A DNA stretch of 64,000 nt from Agromyces laixinhei (GTDB lineage Bacteria; Actinomycetota; Actinomycetes; Actinomycetales; Microbacteriaceae). A program made the position numbers and the translations under genes. This document shows positions 20,043 through 29,173 of the stretch, piece after piece. The stretch is from the NCBI RefSeq assembly GCF_006337065.1, contig NZ_CP040872.1:2790001-2854000 (forward strand), written 5' to 3'. Within the stretch, counting starts at the first letter, position 1; every line of letters starts with the position of its first letter. The notes beneath the pieces are model-generated. The model was not told the DNA's origin, searched no databases, and saw only the letters and a list, made by a program, of their open reading frames with translations.

Positions 20043-21716
20043 TCAGTGGTCGGTGACCCGCCCCGCTTCGACGTGCCAGCGGCGGTCGAGGCGCACGTGC
20101 TCGAGCATTCGGCGATCATGCGTGACGAGCAGCAGCGTGCCCTCGTACGACTCGAGCGCCTCCTCGAGCTGTTCGATCGCGGCGAGGTCGAGGTGGTTCG
20201 TCGGCTCGTCGAGCACGAGTACGTTGACGCCGCGCCCCTGCAGCAGCGCGAGCCCGGCGCGCGTGCGCTCGCCCGGTGAGAGGGCATCGACCGGCCGGAG
20301 CACGTGATCGGCCTTCAGCCCGAACTTCGCGAGCAACGTGCGCACCTCGCCGCTCGAGAACTCGGGCACGAGTGCTTCGAAGGCTTCGGCGAGCGGCGCA
20401 TCCCCGGCGAGCTGGGTGCGAGCCTGGTCGATCTCCCCGATCGCCACGGATGCCCCGAGACTCGCCCTGCCGGCATCGGCCGCACGCCGTCCGAGCAACA
20501 GCGACAGCAGTGTCGACTTGCCGGCGCCGTTCGGGCCCGTGATGCCGATCCGCTCCCCGGCGTCGACCTGCAGGGAGACCGGCCCGAGGGTGAAGTCACC
20601 CTGCCGCACCACCGCCTCGTCAAGGGTTGAGACGACCGAACTCGACCGCGGCGCCCGACCGATCGTGAACTCGAGCTGCCACTCCTTGCGCGGCTCCTCG
20701 ACCTCGTCGAGCCGCGCGATGCGGCTCTCCATCTGCCGCACCTTCTGCGCCTGCTTCTCGCTCGACTCGGAGGCGGCCTTCCGCCGGATCTTGTCGTTGT
20801 CGGGCGACTTCCTCATCGCGTTGCGCACGCCCTGGCTCGACCACTCGCGCTGCGTGCGAGCACGTGAGACGAGGTCGGCCTTCTTCGCCGCGAACTCCTC
20901 GTAGTCGTCGCGTTGCTGACGTCGGGCCGTGGCCCGTTCCTCGAGATAGGCGTCGTAGCCGCCGCCGTAGATGCGGTTCGAGTGCTGGGCGAGATCGAGC
21001 TCGAGCACTCGAGTGACCGAGCGAGCGAGGAACTCGCGATCGTGGCTGACGAGCACGACGCCGCCTCGGATTCCGCGCACGAACGCCTCGAGCCGCTCCA
21101 GTCCGTCGAGGTCGAGGTCGTTCGTGGGCTCGTCGAGCAGCACGAGATCGAAGCGCGAGCAGAGCAGTGCCGCGAGGCCGACCCGAGCGGCCTGCCCGCC
21201 GGAGAGCGAGGTCATCATGGATTCGCCTGAGAGCAGCGCGTCGCCGCTGAGGCTGACCCCGAGCTCGGCGAGCACCGCCGGCAGCCGCTCGTCGAGGTCG
21301 GCCGCCCCCGAGGCGAGCCATCGTTCGAGGGCCGCAGAGTACTCGTCGGCCGGATCCGGGGCGCCGGGCGCCGCGGCATCCGTCGACCCCAGTGCCAGCG
21401 CCGCCGCATCGAGGCGAGCGGATGCCTCGGCCGCCCCGGTGCGTCGCGCGACGTACGCGGCGATGGTCTCGCCTTCGACCCGCTCAGGCTCCTGCGGAAG
21501 CCAGCCGACGAACGCGTCGGCCGGCGAGAGGTGCACGGTGCCGGCCTGCGGTTCGAGTTCGCCGGCGAGGATGCGAAGGAGCGTCGACTTGCCCGCGCCG
21601 TTGACGCCGACGACGCCGACCACGTCGCCCGGGGCGACCGTGAGGTCGAGGCCGTCGAAGAGTGCACGGTGGGCGTAGCCACCGGCGAGGCCCTGGGCCA
21701 CGAGTGTTGCGGTCAC
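20043..21716 (-). CDS. ABC-F family ATPase
   Basis: 557 residues with two ATP-binding domains and no membrane helices. Domain 1 has Walker [10 protein letters not shown], signature [14 protein letters not shown] and Walker [16 protein letters not shown]. Domain 2 has GPNGAGKST, a variant signature [14 protein letters not shown] and [12 protein letters not shown]. The linker between them (about residues 245-330) is charged, as in ribosome-acting ABC-F proteins. Members protect ribosomes from antibiotics or aid translation; which applies here is unknown. GTG start. Confidence 0.92.
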   Translation of the reverse strand: MTATLVAQGLAGGYAHRALFDGLDLTVAPGDVVGVVGVNGAGKSTLLRILAGELEPQAGTVHLSPADAFVGWLPQEPERVEGETIAAYVARRTGAAEASARLDAAALALGSTDAAAPGAPDPADEYSAALERWLASGAADLDERLPAVLAELGVSLSGDALLSGESMMTSLSGGQAARVGLAALLCSRFDLVLLDEPTNDLDLDGLERLEAFVRGIRGGVVLVSHDREFLARSVTRVLELDLAQHSNRIYGGGYDAYLEERATARRQQRDDYEEFAAKKADLVSRARTQREWSSQGVRNAMRKSPDNDKIRRKAASESSEKQAQKVRQMESRIARLDEVEEPRKEWQLEFTIGRAPRSSSVVSTLDEAVVRQGDFTLGPVSLQVDAGERIGITGPNGAGKSTLLSLLLGRRAADAGRASLGASVAIGEIDQARTQLAGDAPLAEAFEALVPEFSSGEVRTLLAKFGLKADHVLRPVDALSPGERTRAGLALLQGRGVNVLVLDEPTNHLDLAAIEQLEEALESYEGTLLLVTHDRRMLEHVRLDRRWHVEAGRVTDH

Positions 21717-21759
21717 CGGTCAACTGTAGTCAGCCGGCTGTGAGGCACCGCATCGGGAG

Positions 21760-22338
21760 TCAGCGTGACGCCCGCCATTCCTCATCGAGGATGGCGTACG
21801 TCAAGCCATCGATCCATCCGAGCTCTGCGTGCCACGAGTCGCGCACACCCTGCTGCTCACGTCGCATGCCGAGCTTCTCCATGACACGCCATGAGGCGAC
21901 GTTGTCGGCGTAGCAACCGGCAGTGACCCGATGCACTCCGAGCTCGCCGAATGCGAGGTCGAGCAGCGCGCGGGCGATGTCGGTGGCGTAGCCGTTGCCG
22001 GCGTGCGCTGGATCGAGCATGTACCCGATACCCGCCTCGGCGCGGCGCCATGGGCCCTGATCGACGTGGCTCTGGCCCATGCCGTCGGTGATCCAGAGCG
22101 AACCGGTGCCGATGACCTCGTCTCCGATGACGGCCACGGCGGAGTGATCGTTCGGGTCGTCGACGCCGCCGAGCCAGTTCGCACGGAAGACCTCGGGATC
22201 GACCTGCGTGCGGAGCAGCCACCGGATGACCTCCGGGCGGTTGCGCCATTCGAGGATCTGGTCGAGATCGGCGTTCGTCGGTTGCCGCAGCGTCACCCGC
22301 CCGGCTCGGCGCGGCCATCGCACGTCGGGAGTCGTCAT
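21760..22338 (-). CDS. GNAT family N-acetyltransferase
   Basis: 192 residues. It matches the RimJ/RimL-like group: VTLRQPTNADLDQILEWRNRPEVIRW at the start, an acetyl-CoA loop region EAGIGYMLDPAHAGNGYATD, then HRVTAGCYADNVASWRVMEKLGMRREQ. Such enzymes acetylate protein N-termini or small amines; the substrate is not predictable. It lies between the Fpg/Nei glycosylase and ABC-F genes, all on the minus strand. Confidence 0.85.
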   Translation of the reverse strand: MTTPDVRWPRRAGRVTLRQPTNADLDQILEWRNRPEVIRWLLRTQVDPEVFRANWLGGVDDPNDHSAVAVIGDEVIGTGSLWITDGMGQSHVDQGPWRRAEAGIGYMLDPAHAGNGYATDIARALLDLAFGELGVHRVTAGCYADNVASWRVMEKLGMRREQQGVRDSWHAELGWIDGLTYAILDEEWRASR

Positions 22339-22363
22339 GCCTCCTGCATATCAGAGTCGCCGG

Positions 22364-23224
22364 CTACTTCACGAGCCGGGAGAGCACGCGATCGGCGAGC
22401 GGCTTGCCGCCCGTCTGGCAGCCCGGGCAGTACTGGAACGTCGAGTCGGCGAAGATCACCTGACGGATCGTGTCGCCGCACACCTCGCAGGTCTCGCCGG
22501 TGCGCCCGTGCACGCGCATCGCCCGGCGCTTGGCGTCTTTGAGTTCGGCAGGCGGGCGACCGGATGCCGCGGCCACCGCCTCGGCGAGTGTGTCGCGCAT
22601 CGCGTGGTAGAGGTGCTCGACCTGCTGGGCTGTGAGCTTCGCCGCGAGCGCGTAGGGCGACATCTTCGCCGCGTGCAGGATCTCGTCGGAGTACGCGTTG
22701 CCGATGCCCGCGAGCACCGATTGGTCGCGCAGCACCCCCTTGATCTGCGTGCGGCGCCCCTCGAGCACGGCGGCGAAGTCGGCGAGCGTGAAGTCTGATG
22801 CAGTGGGATCCGGCCCGAGCCGCGCGATGCCCGGCACCTCGGCCGGATCGCGCACCACGTACACCGCGAGCGACTTCTTCGTGCCCGCCTCGGTCAGGTC
22901 GAATCCCGAGCCGTCGTCGAGCCGGACCCGCAACGCGAGCGACGACCTGCCGGGCTTCACGAGCGTCGACGGCACCTCGTCGTACCACCGCAGCCAGCCG
23001 GCGCGCGCGAGGTGGAAGACGAGGTGATGCCCGCCCGTGTCGAGGTCGACGAACTTGCCGTGCCGACGCACCCGCTCGATGCGCTCACCCTCGATGGCCG
23101 ACAGCGGCGGGTCGAAGGTCTTGAGCGCCGAGATCGCCGCGACCCGAAGTGACGCCACGGCGTGCCCGGTCGCCCGCCCGTCGAGGAACGCGACGAGCGC
23201 CGTGACTTCGGGAAGCTCTGGCAC
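22364..23224 (-). CDS. Fpg/Nei family DNA glycosylase (copy 1)
   Basis: 286 residues from the GTG at 23224, giving an N-terminus of (M)PELPEV, where Pro1 and Glu2 are the catalytic residues after Met removal. The helix-two-turn-helix segment VLAGIGNAYSDEILHAAKMSP and a C-terminal zinc finger (CEVCG, then CPGCQ) are intact. It excises oxidised bases such as 8-oxoguanine and nicks the abasic site. A second family member lies at 26360-27232. The two differ in the first residues (PELPEV here, PESPEV there) and may have different lesion ranges. Confidence 0.93.
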   Translation of the reverse strand: MPELPEVTALVAFLDGRATGHAVASLRVAAISALKTFDPPLSAIEGERIERVRRHGKFVDLDTGGHHLVFHLARAGWLRWYDEVPSTLVKPGRSSLALRVRLDDGSGFDLTEAGTKKSLAVYVVRDPAEVPGIARLGPDPTASDFTLADFAAVLEGRRTQIKGVLRDQSVLAGIGNAYSDEILHAAKMSPYALAAKLTAQQVEHLYHAMRDTLAEAVAAASGRPPAELKDAKRRAMRVHGRTGETCEVCGDTIRQVIFADSTFQYCPGCQTGGKPLADRVLSRLVK

Positions 23225-23283
23225 ACGACCATCGTGCACCCGACAGACGACATCGGCACCGGCGCGTCTCCCTTTCGCCGATC

Positions 23284-23403
23284 GTCACTGGCAATAATGA
23301 CGTTTCATGATTATTACGGACTGTTTTCGATCAACTCTTGACAGATCGTTTCACGATCGTGCAAAGTGACGGAACACACTTGATCATTCATACGGCATCG
23401 ACG
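23284..23403 (+). promoter_or_regulatory. AT-rich upstream region with palindromes
   Basis: The 349-base gap before the secreted protein gene contains an unusually AT-rich block. TTGACA lies at 23338-23343, immediately followed by GATCGT and ACGATC around TTC (23344-23358), a 6-base inverted repeat that could be an operator over a promoter. AATAATGA and a TCATGATTATT-like segment nearby (about 23293-23316) form a second imperfect inverted repeat. The remaining 170 bases to the start show no feature except the ribosome site GAGGAG. No clear -10 is seen. Confidence 0.4.
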
Positions 23404-23573
23404 CCGGCCACGCTTCTGTGCGGTCGCGAGCGCCGTGAAGGAGCTCGCGCATGATCCAATCGCCTGTCCTGCAACGGTCACTGCTGACCGGTGCACTCCC
23501 CGACGGGCCGTTCGCCGCCACCTCATCGGCGGAACCACGTCAATCCCCCATCCCCACCACGAGGAGAACTGAA

Positions 23574-24194
23574 ATGAGCAAGTCTGGATTCGTCGCCCGG
23601 TGCGCCGCGGTCACGGTCGGATCGATGCTGCTGGCCGGCGTCGCCGGCATCGCGATGGCAGCCGAGCCCGACGATGCCGGCGTCGACGTCAACGTCTCGA
23701 TCGCCGAGATCAACGAACCCGGCGTCCTCGCCATGAGCGTCGCCGACACCACCACCACCCTCACCGAAGAGGGCTCGACGGCGACCGTGCGCCAGTTCAC
23801 CGGCACACTGCCCACCGTCACCGTCACCGACACCCGCACCGCCGACGAGATCCCCGACGACGCCTTCTGGTCGGTCGTGGGCTCCTCGACCGACTTCACC
23901 GGCGACGCCGGACAACCCACCATCGGCGCCGGGCACCTCGGCTGGGCCCCGAACCTCATCGACGGCGGCAGCTCCGGCCAGGTCTCCCAAGGCGAGCAGG
24001 TCGACACCGTCCTCGACTCCGGACCCGACAACGTCGGCCTCGTCGACCAGGAGCTGCTGGCCATGGCCTTCGACTCCGGCGACATCGCCGCCGAAGGACA
24101 GTGGACCGCGAACGCGAGCCTCTTCCTCCGCACCCCCGCAACCGTCGCCGCCGGCGACTACACCGCCCGCCTCACCCTCTCCCTCTTCGAATAA
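23574..24194 (+). CDS. Secreted protein, WxL-like or pilin-like surface protein
   Basis: 206 residues from the ATG at 23574, which follows GAGGAG; the frame extends upstream but without support. A signal peptide runs to about residue 32 (VTVGSMLLAGVAGIAMAAEPDD). The mature part is acidic, poor in Lys, rich in Thr/Val/Gly, and ends in the beta-strand pattern AGDYTARLTLSLFE, which resembles the end of WxL or camelysin-type surface domains. I recognise no catalytic motif. It ends with a strong terminator and is monocistronic. Confidence 0.75.
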   Translation: MSKSGFVARCAAVTVGSMLLAGVAGIAMAAEPDDAGVDVNVSIAEINEPGVLAMSVADTTTTLTEEGSTATVRQFTGTLPTVTVTDTRTADEIPDDAFWSVVGSSTDFTGDAGQPTIGAGHLGWAPNLIDGGSSGQVSQGEQVDTVLDSGPDNVGLVDQELLAMAFDSGDIAAEGQWTANASLFLRTPATVAAGDYTARLTLSLFE

Positions 24195-24230
24195 GAAGCA
24201 CGAGCTTCGAAGCGGAGCACGAGAACGCCC

Positions 24231-24272
24231 GAGACCGGGGCCGTGGATGGCAACCTCCACGACCCCGGTCTC
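24231..24272. terminator. Bidirectional terminator hairpin
   Basis: GAGACCGGGG (24231-24240) pairs with CCCCGGTCTC (24263-24272), and CGTGGA pairs with TCCACG inside, with one mismatch between and an 8-base loop. It lies between the convergent secreted protein and sigma-partner genes. Confidence 0.9.
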
Positions 24273-24287
24273 GTCGTGTGAGGAGTG

Positions 24288-25655
24288 CTATTCGAAGTCG
24301 AGTTCGGCGTCTGCAACCGCGACGACCGACCACGTGCCGCCGTCGGCGTCGGTGAACTCGTACGCCGGAACGACGAGCACGCTGCCGTCTGGCTGCCACT
24401 GGCTCGAGAGCCCGAGCCGCACGCCGACGATCTCGACGTCGTTCACGGGCCACGCGAGGGTGCTTCCGGCCGCCGGGGTCGCGGGCGGCTCGGTCGGCGC
24501 CGCCCACTCCTCGACCATCAGATCGGTCGGCGCACCCTCCCCGGCGAACGGCATGGCGGTCATCTGCGCGCCGAACCGCGGGTCGGAGAGCCGCTCGAAC
24601 CCGGCTTGCTCGCTGACGATGTCGTAGTCGCCGATCGAGACGAGCTCGGCGAGCGCCCCCGAGGCGCTGACGATGCCGGCCTGTGCGAGGTCGAGCGTCC
24701 ACGCCTGGTCGATGCGCTGCCCGTCGACGACGGGCCATGCCTGCGCCATCCGCGTCACCGCGCCCTCCCACGTCTGCGAGGTGTACTCGAAGGCGTCGGC
24801 GTCACGCCCGGTCGCCGCGATGAGCGACCGCAGTGCATCGATCGCCGCCGCCTCGCTCGGCAGCTCGGAGGCCGGCGGCTGGCAGGCCGGCATCTCGGGA
24901 ATGGTCATCTCCGGTGCGGCCGGTTCGGACGCACCCTGCTCGGGTACAGCCTGCTCGGGCACGGCCGGCTCGATCGCTGCCGGCCCGCAGCCCCACGGGT
25001 TGACCTGCGGGTTCGAGTACGAGAAGCCGAGTGTGCCGTCGAGCGAGACGTAGAGGGTCGGGCCGGTGCCGTCGGGCGAGCCGACCGTCCAACTGCCGTT
25101 CTTCGACTCCGGGGTACCCCCGACGCCGAGCGCCGCAGCCAGCTCGGCAACGGTCTCGGTGTTCGATGCACCGCGTGCATCGAACGCGTACGCGGCGGCC
25201 GAGCCTCCGGCAGTGGAAAGACCCGAGGCGCTGAAGCTGTTACGGCCGAGTCCGTAGGGCATCATCATGCTGCTGACGCCCGGTGCGGTCGTCATGCGGC
25301 TGCCGGCGTCGAATGTCGCCGCCTCCTGCTGCGTCGGGCCTCCCTGGGCGCCGCTCATCGGCAACGAGATCGGCGGTGCGGCAGAGAGCTCGGGTTGCCC
25401 GCCCGTCATCGCGCCCAACCCGAACCCGGCGCCGCCGACGATCGCGACCGAGGCCGCGACCGCAGCGATCACGGGCCAGCGCGGGCGGCGGCGCGCCCGC
25501 GCGGCGGTGAGATCGGCGACCTCGACCGGGGCCGCCGACACCCCCGTCGCCTGCGCGATGACGTCGTCACCGAACTCCGCACGTGGTTCGACCCCTGCAG
25601 CGGGGTCGGCGGCGCGCAGCCGCGCAACCGGGTCGAGCTCGTTGTCGTCGTTCAT
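24288..25655 (-). CDS. Membrane protein downstream of ECF sigma factor, possible anti-sigma factor
   Basis: 455 residues from the ATG at 25655 (AAGGG eight bases upstream); the GTG three codons earlier sits on the ribosome site itself. A short cytoplasmic part (DPVARLRAADPAAGV and ARARRRPRW) leads to one membrane helix at about residues 60-80. A large extracellular region with a Pro/Glu/Ala repeat (AVPEQAVPEQ) and few cysteines follows. It starts 81 bases after the sigma factor gene on the same strand, the usual layout for sigma/anti-sigma pairs. No zinc anti-sigma motif is visible in the cytoplasmic part, so the role is inferred from context. Confidence 0.6.
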   Translation of the reverse strand: MNDDNELDPVARLRAADPAAGVEPRAEFGDDVIAQATGVSAAPVEVADLTAARARRRPRWPVIAAVAASVAIVGGAGFGLGAMTGGQPELSAAPPISLPMSGAQGGPTQQEAATFDAGSRMTTAPGVSSMMMPYGLGRNSFSASGLSTAGGSAAAYAFDARGASNTETVAELAAALGVGGTPESKNGSWTVGSPDGTGPTLYVSLDGTLGFSYSNPQVNPWGCGPAAIEPAVPEQAVPEQGASEPAAPEMTIPEMPACQPPASELPSEAAAIDALRSLIAATGRDADAFEYTSQTWEGAVTRMAQAWPVVDGQRIDQAWTLDLAQAGIVSASGALAELVSIGDYDIVSEQAGFERLSDPRFGAQMTAMPFAGEGAPTDLMVEEWAAPTEPPATPAAGSTLAWPVNDVEIVGVRLGLSSQWQPDGSVLVVPAYEFTDADGGTWSVVAVADAELDFE

Positions 25656-25736
25656 GTCGAACACCCTTCGTGCGTGCGGTTCACTTGGGGATATGTGCCG
25701 GGGCGGCCGAACCTTGCAGCGCAGGTACGACCACGC

Positions 25737-26258
25737 TCAGAACGACATCCGCTGGCCCCACGCCTCGCGGAGGCGCTTGCGGGCGCGTGAGAGCGCAGCA
25801 TCCGCTCCGGAACGGGAGATGCCCAGCACCTCAGCGAGTTCCTGACCGTCCAGCCCCTCCCAGGCATGCAGCATCAGGATGCGACGGTCGCGCTCGCCGA
25901 CGCTCTCGAGCGCGCCCCGCAGCTCGGCGTCGAAGAGCGCGCTGAGTTCGGGGTCGTGTTCGATCCGCACGCTTCCGCTCTCGGGCACCTCATCGACGGG
26001 GAGGTCGACGTGCTTCCGGCGTGCGTTCGCGAGCGTGAATCCGGCGGTGCGGTAGAGCCACGGCAGCACCGCCTCGCGCGGCACGTCGGCACGGCGACGC
26101 CACGCCGTCGCGAAGACCTCGGCGGCGAGATCCTCCGCGTCCTGGCGCGGGCCTCGGCGGGCGAAGTAGCGCACGAGGGCGGTCGAGTGCTCGCGAACGA
26201 CCGCGGTGAACCACGCGGCATCCGCGCTCGTCACCGACTGGACTGCGGGCTCGGGCAT
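25737..26258 (-). CDS. ECF RNA polymerase sigma factor
   Basis: 173 residues from the ATG at 26258, behind GAGGAGG; the longer frame is unsupported. Region 2 is VVREHSTALVRYFARRGPRQDAEDLAAEVFATAWRRR in outline. Region 4 has LDGQELAEVLGISRSGADAALSRARKRLREAW, the DNA-binding helix-turn-helix. It is a group IV sigma factor responding to an unknown envelope signal. The membrane protein that follows is its likely controller. Confidence 0.92.
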   Translation of the reverse strand: MPEPAVQSVTSADAAWFTAVVREHSTALVRYFARRGPRQDAEDLAAEVFATAWRRRADVPREAVLPWLYRTAGFTLANARRKHVDLPVDEVPESGSVRIEHDPELSALFDAELRGALESVGERDRRILMLHAWEGLDGQELAEVLGISRSGADAALSRARKRLREAWGQRMSF

Positions 26259-26359
26259 CGCCACCTCCTCGGCTGCATCTGCGCGGGCTGCGGTGCTGGC
26301 GATCCTCACACCGGGTATGTGTCGCGTCAGCCGCGAGTCTTGCATGGCACGAGAACGAA

Positions 26360-27232
26360 CTATTCCGCGGCGCGCAGCGGCAGTCGCTCCCCGCCCGTCT
26401 GGCACGTCGGGCAGTACTGCGCCGTCGTGCCCCCGAACGAGAAGTCGGCCACGGTGTCGCCGCAGACCGGGCAGGCAGCACCGGCCCGGCCGTGCACCCG
26501 CATCGAGGCGACCTTCGTCGCTTTGAGCTGATCGATCGGCACTCCGCGCTGACGCTCGATCGCGCCGGCGATCGTGCCGACCGTCGCATCGAACAGGCGA
26601 TCGAGTTCGACTTCGGTCAGCGATGCGGTGTGCGCCACGGGCGAGATCTTCGCGAGGTGCAGGATCTCGTCGGAGTAGGCGTTGCCGATGCCCGCAAGCG
26701 ACTCCTGCTCCTGCAGCACGGCCTTGACCTGCTTGCGTCGCCCGGCGACGACGCGGTCGAAGTCGGCGCGTGTGAAGCCGGCGTCGGCGGGGTCGGATCC
26801 GAGTTTCGCCACTGCGGGCACCTCGCGCGCCTCATCGACGACCCAGCAGCCGAGCGACACCCAGTCACCGGCATCCGTCAATTCGACGACGGTGCCATCG
26901 TCGAAGGTGAACGCGACGAGCGTGGGCGGGGCGTCGCCATCGGTGCTTGCATCGTCTCGGGCGACGGATGCCTCCGCAGCGCCGCTCGCGTATCGTGCCC
27001 AGCCGTGACGGCCGAGCGACACCACGAGGTGCTGCGCATCGCCGACGTGGAGGTCGACATGCTTGCCGTGACGTGCAGCGCCGGTCACACGTTCGCCGCG
27101 AAGCGATGTCGGCGGGCGGGCGCGCGTCTTGGCGGTACGGAACTCCACAACGTCGACGTCCGTGATCTCACGGCCCGCCAACCGCTCGCCGAGATTCTCG
27201 ACGAGCGCCTGCACCTCGGGCGACTCGGGCAT
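26360..27232 (-). CDS. Fpg/Nei family DNA glycosylase (copy 2)
   Basis: 290 residues from the ATG at 27232, giving (M)PESPEVQAL. The pattern PE-S-PEV keeps the catalytic Pro and Glu but differs from Fpg's PELPEV, closer to Nei-type members. The conserved SLAGIGNAYSDEILHLAKISP and the zinc finger CPVCG with CPTCQ are present. Expected to excise oxidised bases. It is separated from copy 1 by the secreted protein and sigma operon. The two copies are clearly diverged, so they are not a recent duplication. Confidence 0.92.
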   Translation of the reverse strand: MPESPEVQALVENLGERLAGREITDVDVVEFRTAKTRARPPTSLRGERVTGAARHGKHVDLHVGDAQHLVVSLGRHGWARYASGAAEASVARDDASTDGDAPPTLVAFTFDDGTVVELTDAGDWVSLGCWVVDEAREVPAVAKLGSDPADAGFTRADFDRVVAGRRKQVKAVLQEQESLAGIGNAYSDEILHLAKISPVAHTASLTEVELDRLFDATVGTIAGAIERQRGVPIDQLKATKVASMRVHGRAGAACPVCGDTVADFSFGGTTAQYCPTCQTGGERLPLRAAE

Positions 27233-27276
27233 GCCGCCAGCTTCGCACAGCGGCCTGCGGCGTGGTAGCCAACGGC

Positions 27277-27308
27277 GCGGGTGTCGCGCCCCCAAGCGCG
27301 ACACCCGC
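27277..27308. terminator. Terminator hairpin after the CsbD gene
   Basis: GCGGGTGTCGCG (27277-27288) and CGCGACACCCGC (27297-27308) form a perfect 12-base stem with an 8-base loop, 56 bases beyond the CsbD stop codon and just upstream of the glycosylase start. Confidence 0.85.
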
Positions 27309-27363
27309 TCCCCCTGCAGACTCACACCTCGGGAGGCGTGGTCTGGCCTTCAGTCGTGCGGCA

Positions 27364-27546
27364 CTACCTGGTGCCGTCCTTGAAGGCGTCCTTGGCCTTC
27401 TCTGCTGCCTGCTTCGCGTCAGCCTTGACCTGGTCGCCCTTTCCTTCGGCTTCGAGGCGCTCGTTGTCGGTCATCTTGCCGATGCCCTCTTTGGCCTTGC
27501 CCTTGATTCGATCAGCGGTGTTGCCGAGATCGTCCTTGGCACTCAT
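27364..27546 (-). CDS. CsbD family stress protein
   Basis: 60 residues from the ATG at 27546, behind GGAGGAGG. The sequence DDLGNTADRIKGKAKEGIGKMTDNERLEAEGKGDQ, in outline, is the standard CsbD-like repeat of Lys/Glu/Ala helices. The family is induced by general stress in many bacteria; its biochemical role is unknown. It is a single gene with its own terminator. Confidence 0.9.
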   Translation of the reverse strand: MSAKDDLGNTADRIKGKAKEGIGKMTDNERLEAEGKGDQVKADAKQAAEKAKDAFKDGTR

Positions 27547-27775
27547 GGCGTCCTCCTCCGTCGGTTCGGCTCCTTCGCACCTGTTCGGTGCGTCGACTCT
27601 TCGACGGTAGGCCCGCGGGTTCGTGCTCGACAACGGGTTGACAGTGGGGCGGCGGGCGCCTACGGTCGCGCGGATGCCGGTGGGTGCCGACGGGCGCTTC
27701 TCGCCATTTGGCATCGTTGACGGCACGTCCACTGAACATCTGGACAGAACCAGTCGACGAAACAAGGATTGAGGC

Positions 27776-27838
27776 ATGACGACACCAGCGATTCCCGACG
27801 GTGACAGACTCGCCAAGATGACCATTCGCGAAGGCTGA
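27776..27838 (+). other. Possible 20-codon leader ORF before glutaminase
   Basis: ATG at 27776 to TGA at 27836-27838 encodes MTTPAIPDGDRLAKMTIREG, 39 bases before the glutaminase start. AAGGATTGAGG lies just before the ATG. It could be a regulatory leader peptide, a remnant of an older N-terminal exon-like piece, or chance. The rest of the 331-base gap between the CsbD and glutaminase genes shows only possible promoter sequence. Confidence 0.25.
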
Positions 27839-27877
27839 TTCCACGGCCGACTCGCGCTGACCGCACCTCGACGAGAG

Positions 27878-29155
27878 ATGAGCATGCAATCCCCGATCAC
27901 CGAGTATCTTGCCGACATCATCGCCGCGACGAACCACGTCGATTCCGGGGCGGTCGCCGACTACATCCCCGAGCTCGGTGCGGCCGATCCGAACCGCGTC
28001 GCGGTCGCGATGAGCACAGTGAACGGCACGGTCTACGCCAGCGGCGATGCCGAGCACCGGTTCACCATCCAGTCGATGTCCAAGCCGTTCGCCTACGCGT
28101 TGGCGATCGAGACCCACGGGCTGGAGACGGTTCTCGATCGCATCGGCGTCGAGCCCAGTGGCGAAGCATTCAACGAGCTGTCGTTGGACCCCGAGACCGG
28201 CAAACCCCGCAATCCCATGATCAACGCCGGAGCGATCACAACCCACTCGCTCATCGGCGACGACGAAGATGCGTGTGTCGATCGGATGCTCGCGCTGTTC
28301 TCACGCCTCGCTGAACGCCCGATCGAGATCGACGAGGTCGTTGCCGCCTCTGAACTCGAGACCGGCGATCGCAACCTCGGACTCGCCTATCTGTTGCACG
28401 CTTCGAACGCCCTGCGGCAAGATCCCCGAACAGTCGTCACCGGCTACATCCGCCAATGCGCGGCATCGGTGAACGTGCGCGACCTCGCCCTGATGGCTGC
28501 CACGCTCGCGAACGGCGGGGTGCAGCCGAACACCGGCGAACGAGTCTTCAGCAGGATGGGCACCAGGCACCTGCTCAGCGTGATGACCTCGTGCGGCATG
28601 TACGACGCCGCCGGAGACTGGCTGACCACGGTGGGGATTCCCGCGAAGAGCGGGGTCGCCGGCGGCATCATCGGCGTCCTCCCGGGACAAGTCGGCGTCG
28701 CCGTCTTCTCGCCACGCCTCGACGCGCACGGAAACAGTGCACGAGGCGTCGAGATGATGAAGCTGCTCTCCGACGACCTCGGCTTGCATCTCATGGAAGC
28801 GAGCCGGCCGGCGCGGTCATCGTTGCGCGAGACGCGAACCACCTCGGTGGACGGACGACCGGCGACGGTCTACGTGCTGCAGGGTGACCTCGTGCTCAGC
28901 AGCATCGAGTCGCTCGTGCGGGAGCTCATCGACAACCCACCCCCGACCGAGCTCGTGGTCTTCGACATGAGCCGCGTCGACGAGGTGCTGCCGGTGGCCC
29001 GCCGAACCTCAGCTGAGACGGCAGCCAAGCTCATCGACGAGGGGCATCAGATCGCCCTCATCGACCCTGAGAACACCATTCCCGGCTTTCGCGACAGTCA
29101 TGGGCGCGCGGTCGAGCGCTGGACGAGCGAGCACATGGATGCAACGGATCGATAG
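27878..29155 (+). CDS. glsA: Glutaminase A with C-terminal STAS-like domain
   Basis: 425 residues. The first 310 are a serine-dependent glutaminase hydrolysing glutamine to glutamate and ammonia, with nucleophile motif SMSKPFAYAL, NPMINAGAITTHSL, and GDRNLGLAYLLH. Residues about 325-420 form a STAS-like domain (TVYVLQGDLVLSSIESLVREL, LVVFDMSRVDEVL) that may sense ligands or mediate oligomers. This two-domain form is known in actinobacterial glutaminases. ATG at 27878. The gene is followed after 18 bases by the HEPN-like gene on the same strand. Confidence 0.93.
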   Translation: MSMQSPITEYLADIIAATNHVDSGAVADYIPELGAADPNRVAVAMSTVNGTVYASGDAEHRFTIQSMSKPFAYALAIETHGLETVLDRIGVEPSGEAFNELSLDPETGKPRNPMINAGAITTHSLIGDDEDACVDRMLALFSRLAERPIEIDEVVAASELETGDRNLGLAYLLHASNALRQDPRTVVTGYIRQCAASVNVRDLALMAATLANGGVQPNTGERVFSRMGTRHLLSVMTSCGMYDAAGDWLTTVGIPAKSGVAGGIIGVLPGQVGVAVFSPRLDAHGNSARGVEMMKLLSDDLGLHLMEASRPARSSLRETRTTSVDGRPATVYVLQGDLVLSSIESLVRELIDNPPPTELVVFDMSRVDEVLPVARRTSAETAAKLIDEGHQIALIDPENTIPGFRDSHGRAVERWTSEHMDATDR

Positions 29156-29173
29156 AACAACGGAACGAGAACT

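Noticed and set aside
27121..27160. A fifth ychF-end copy (GGAACTCCACAACGTCGACG)
   Set aside because: It is the coding sequence for VDVVEFR in the second Fpg/Nei gene; the resemblance is limited and the frame is intact.
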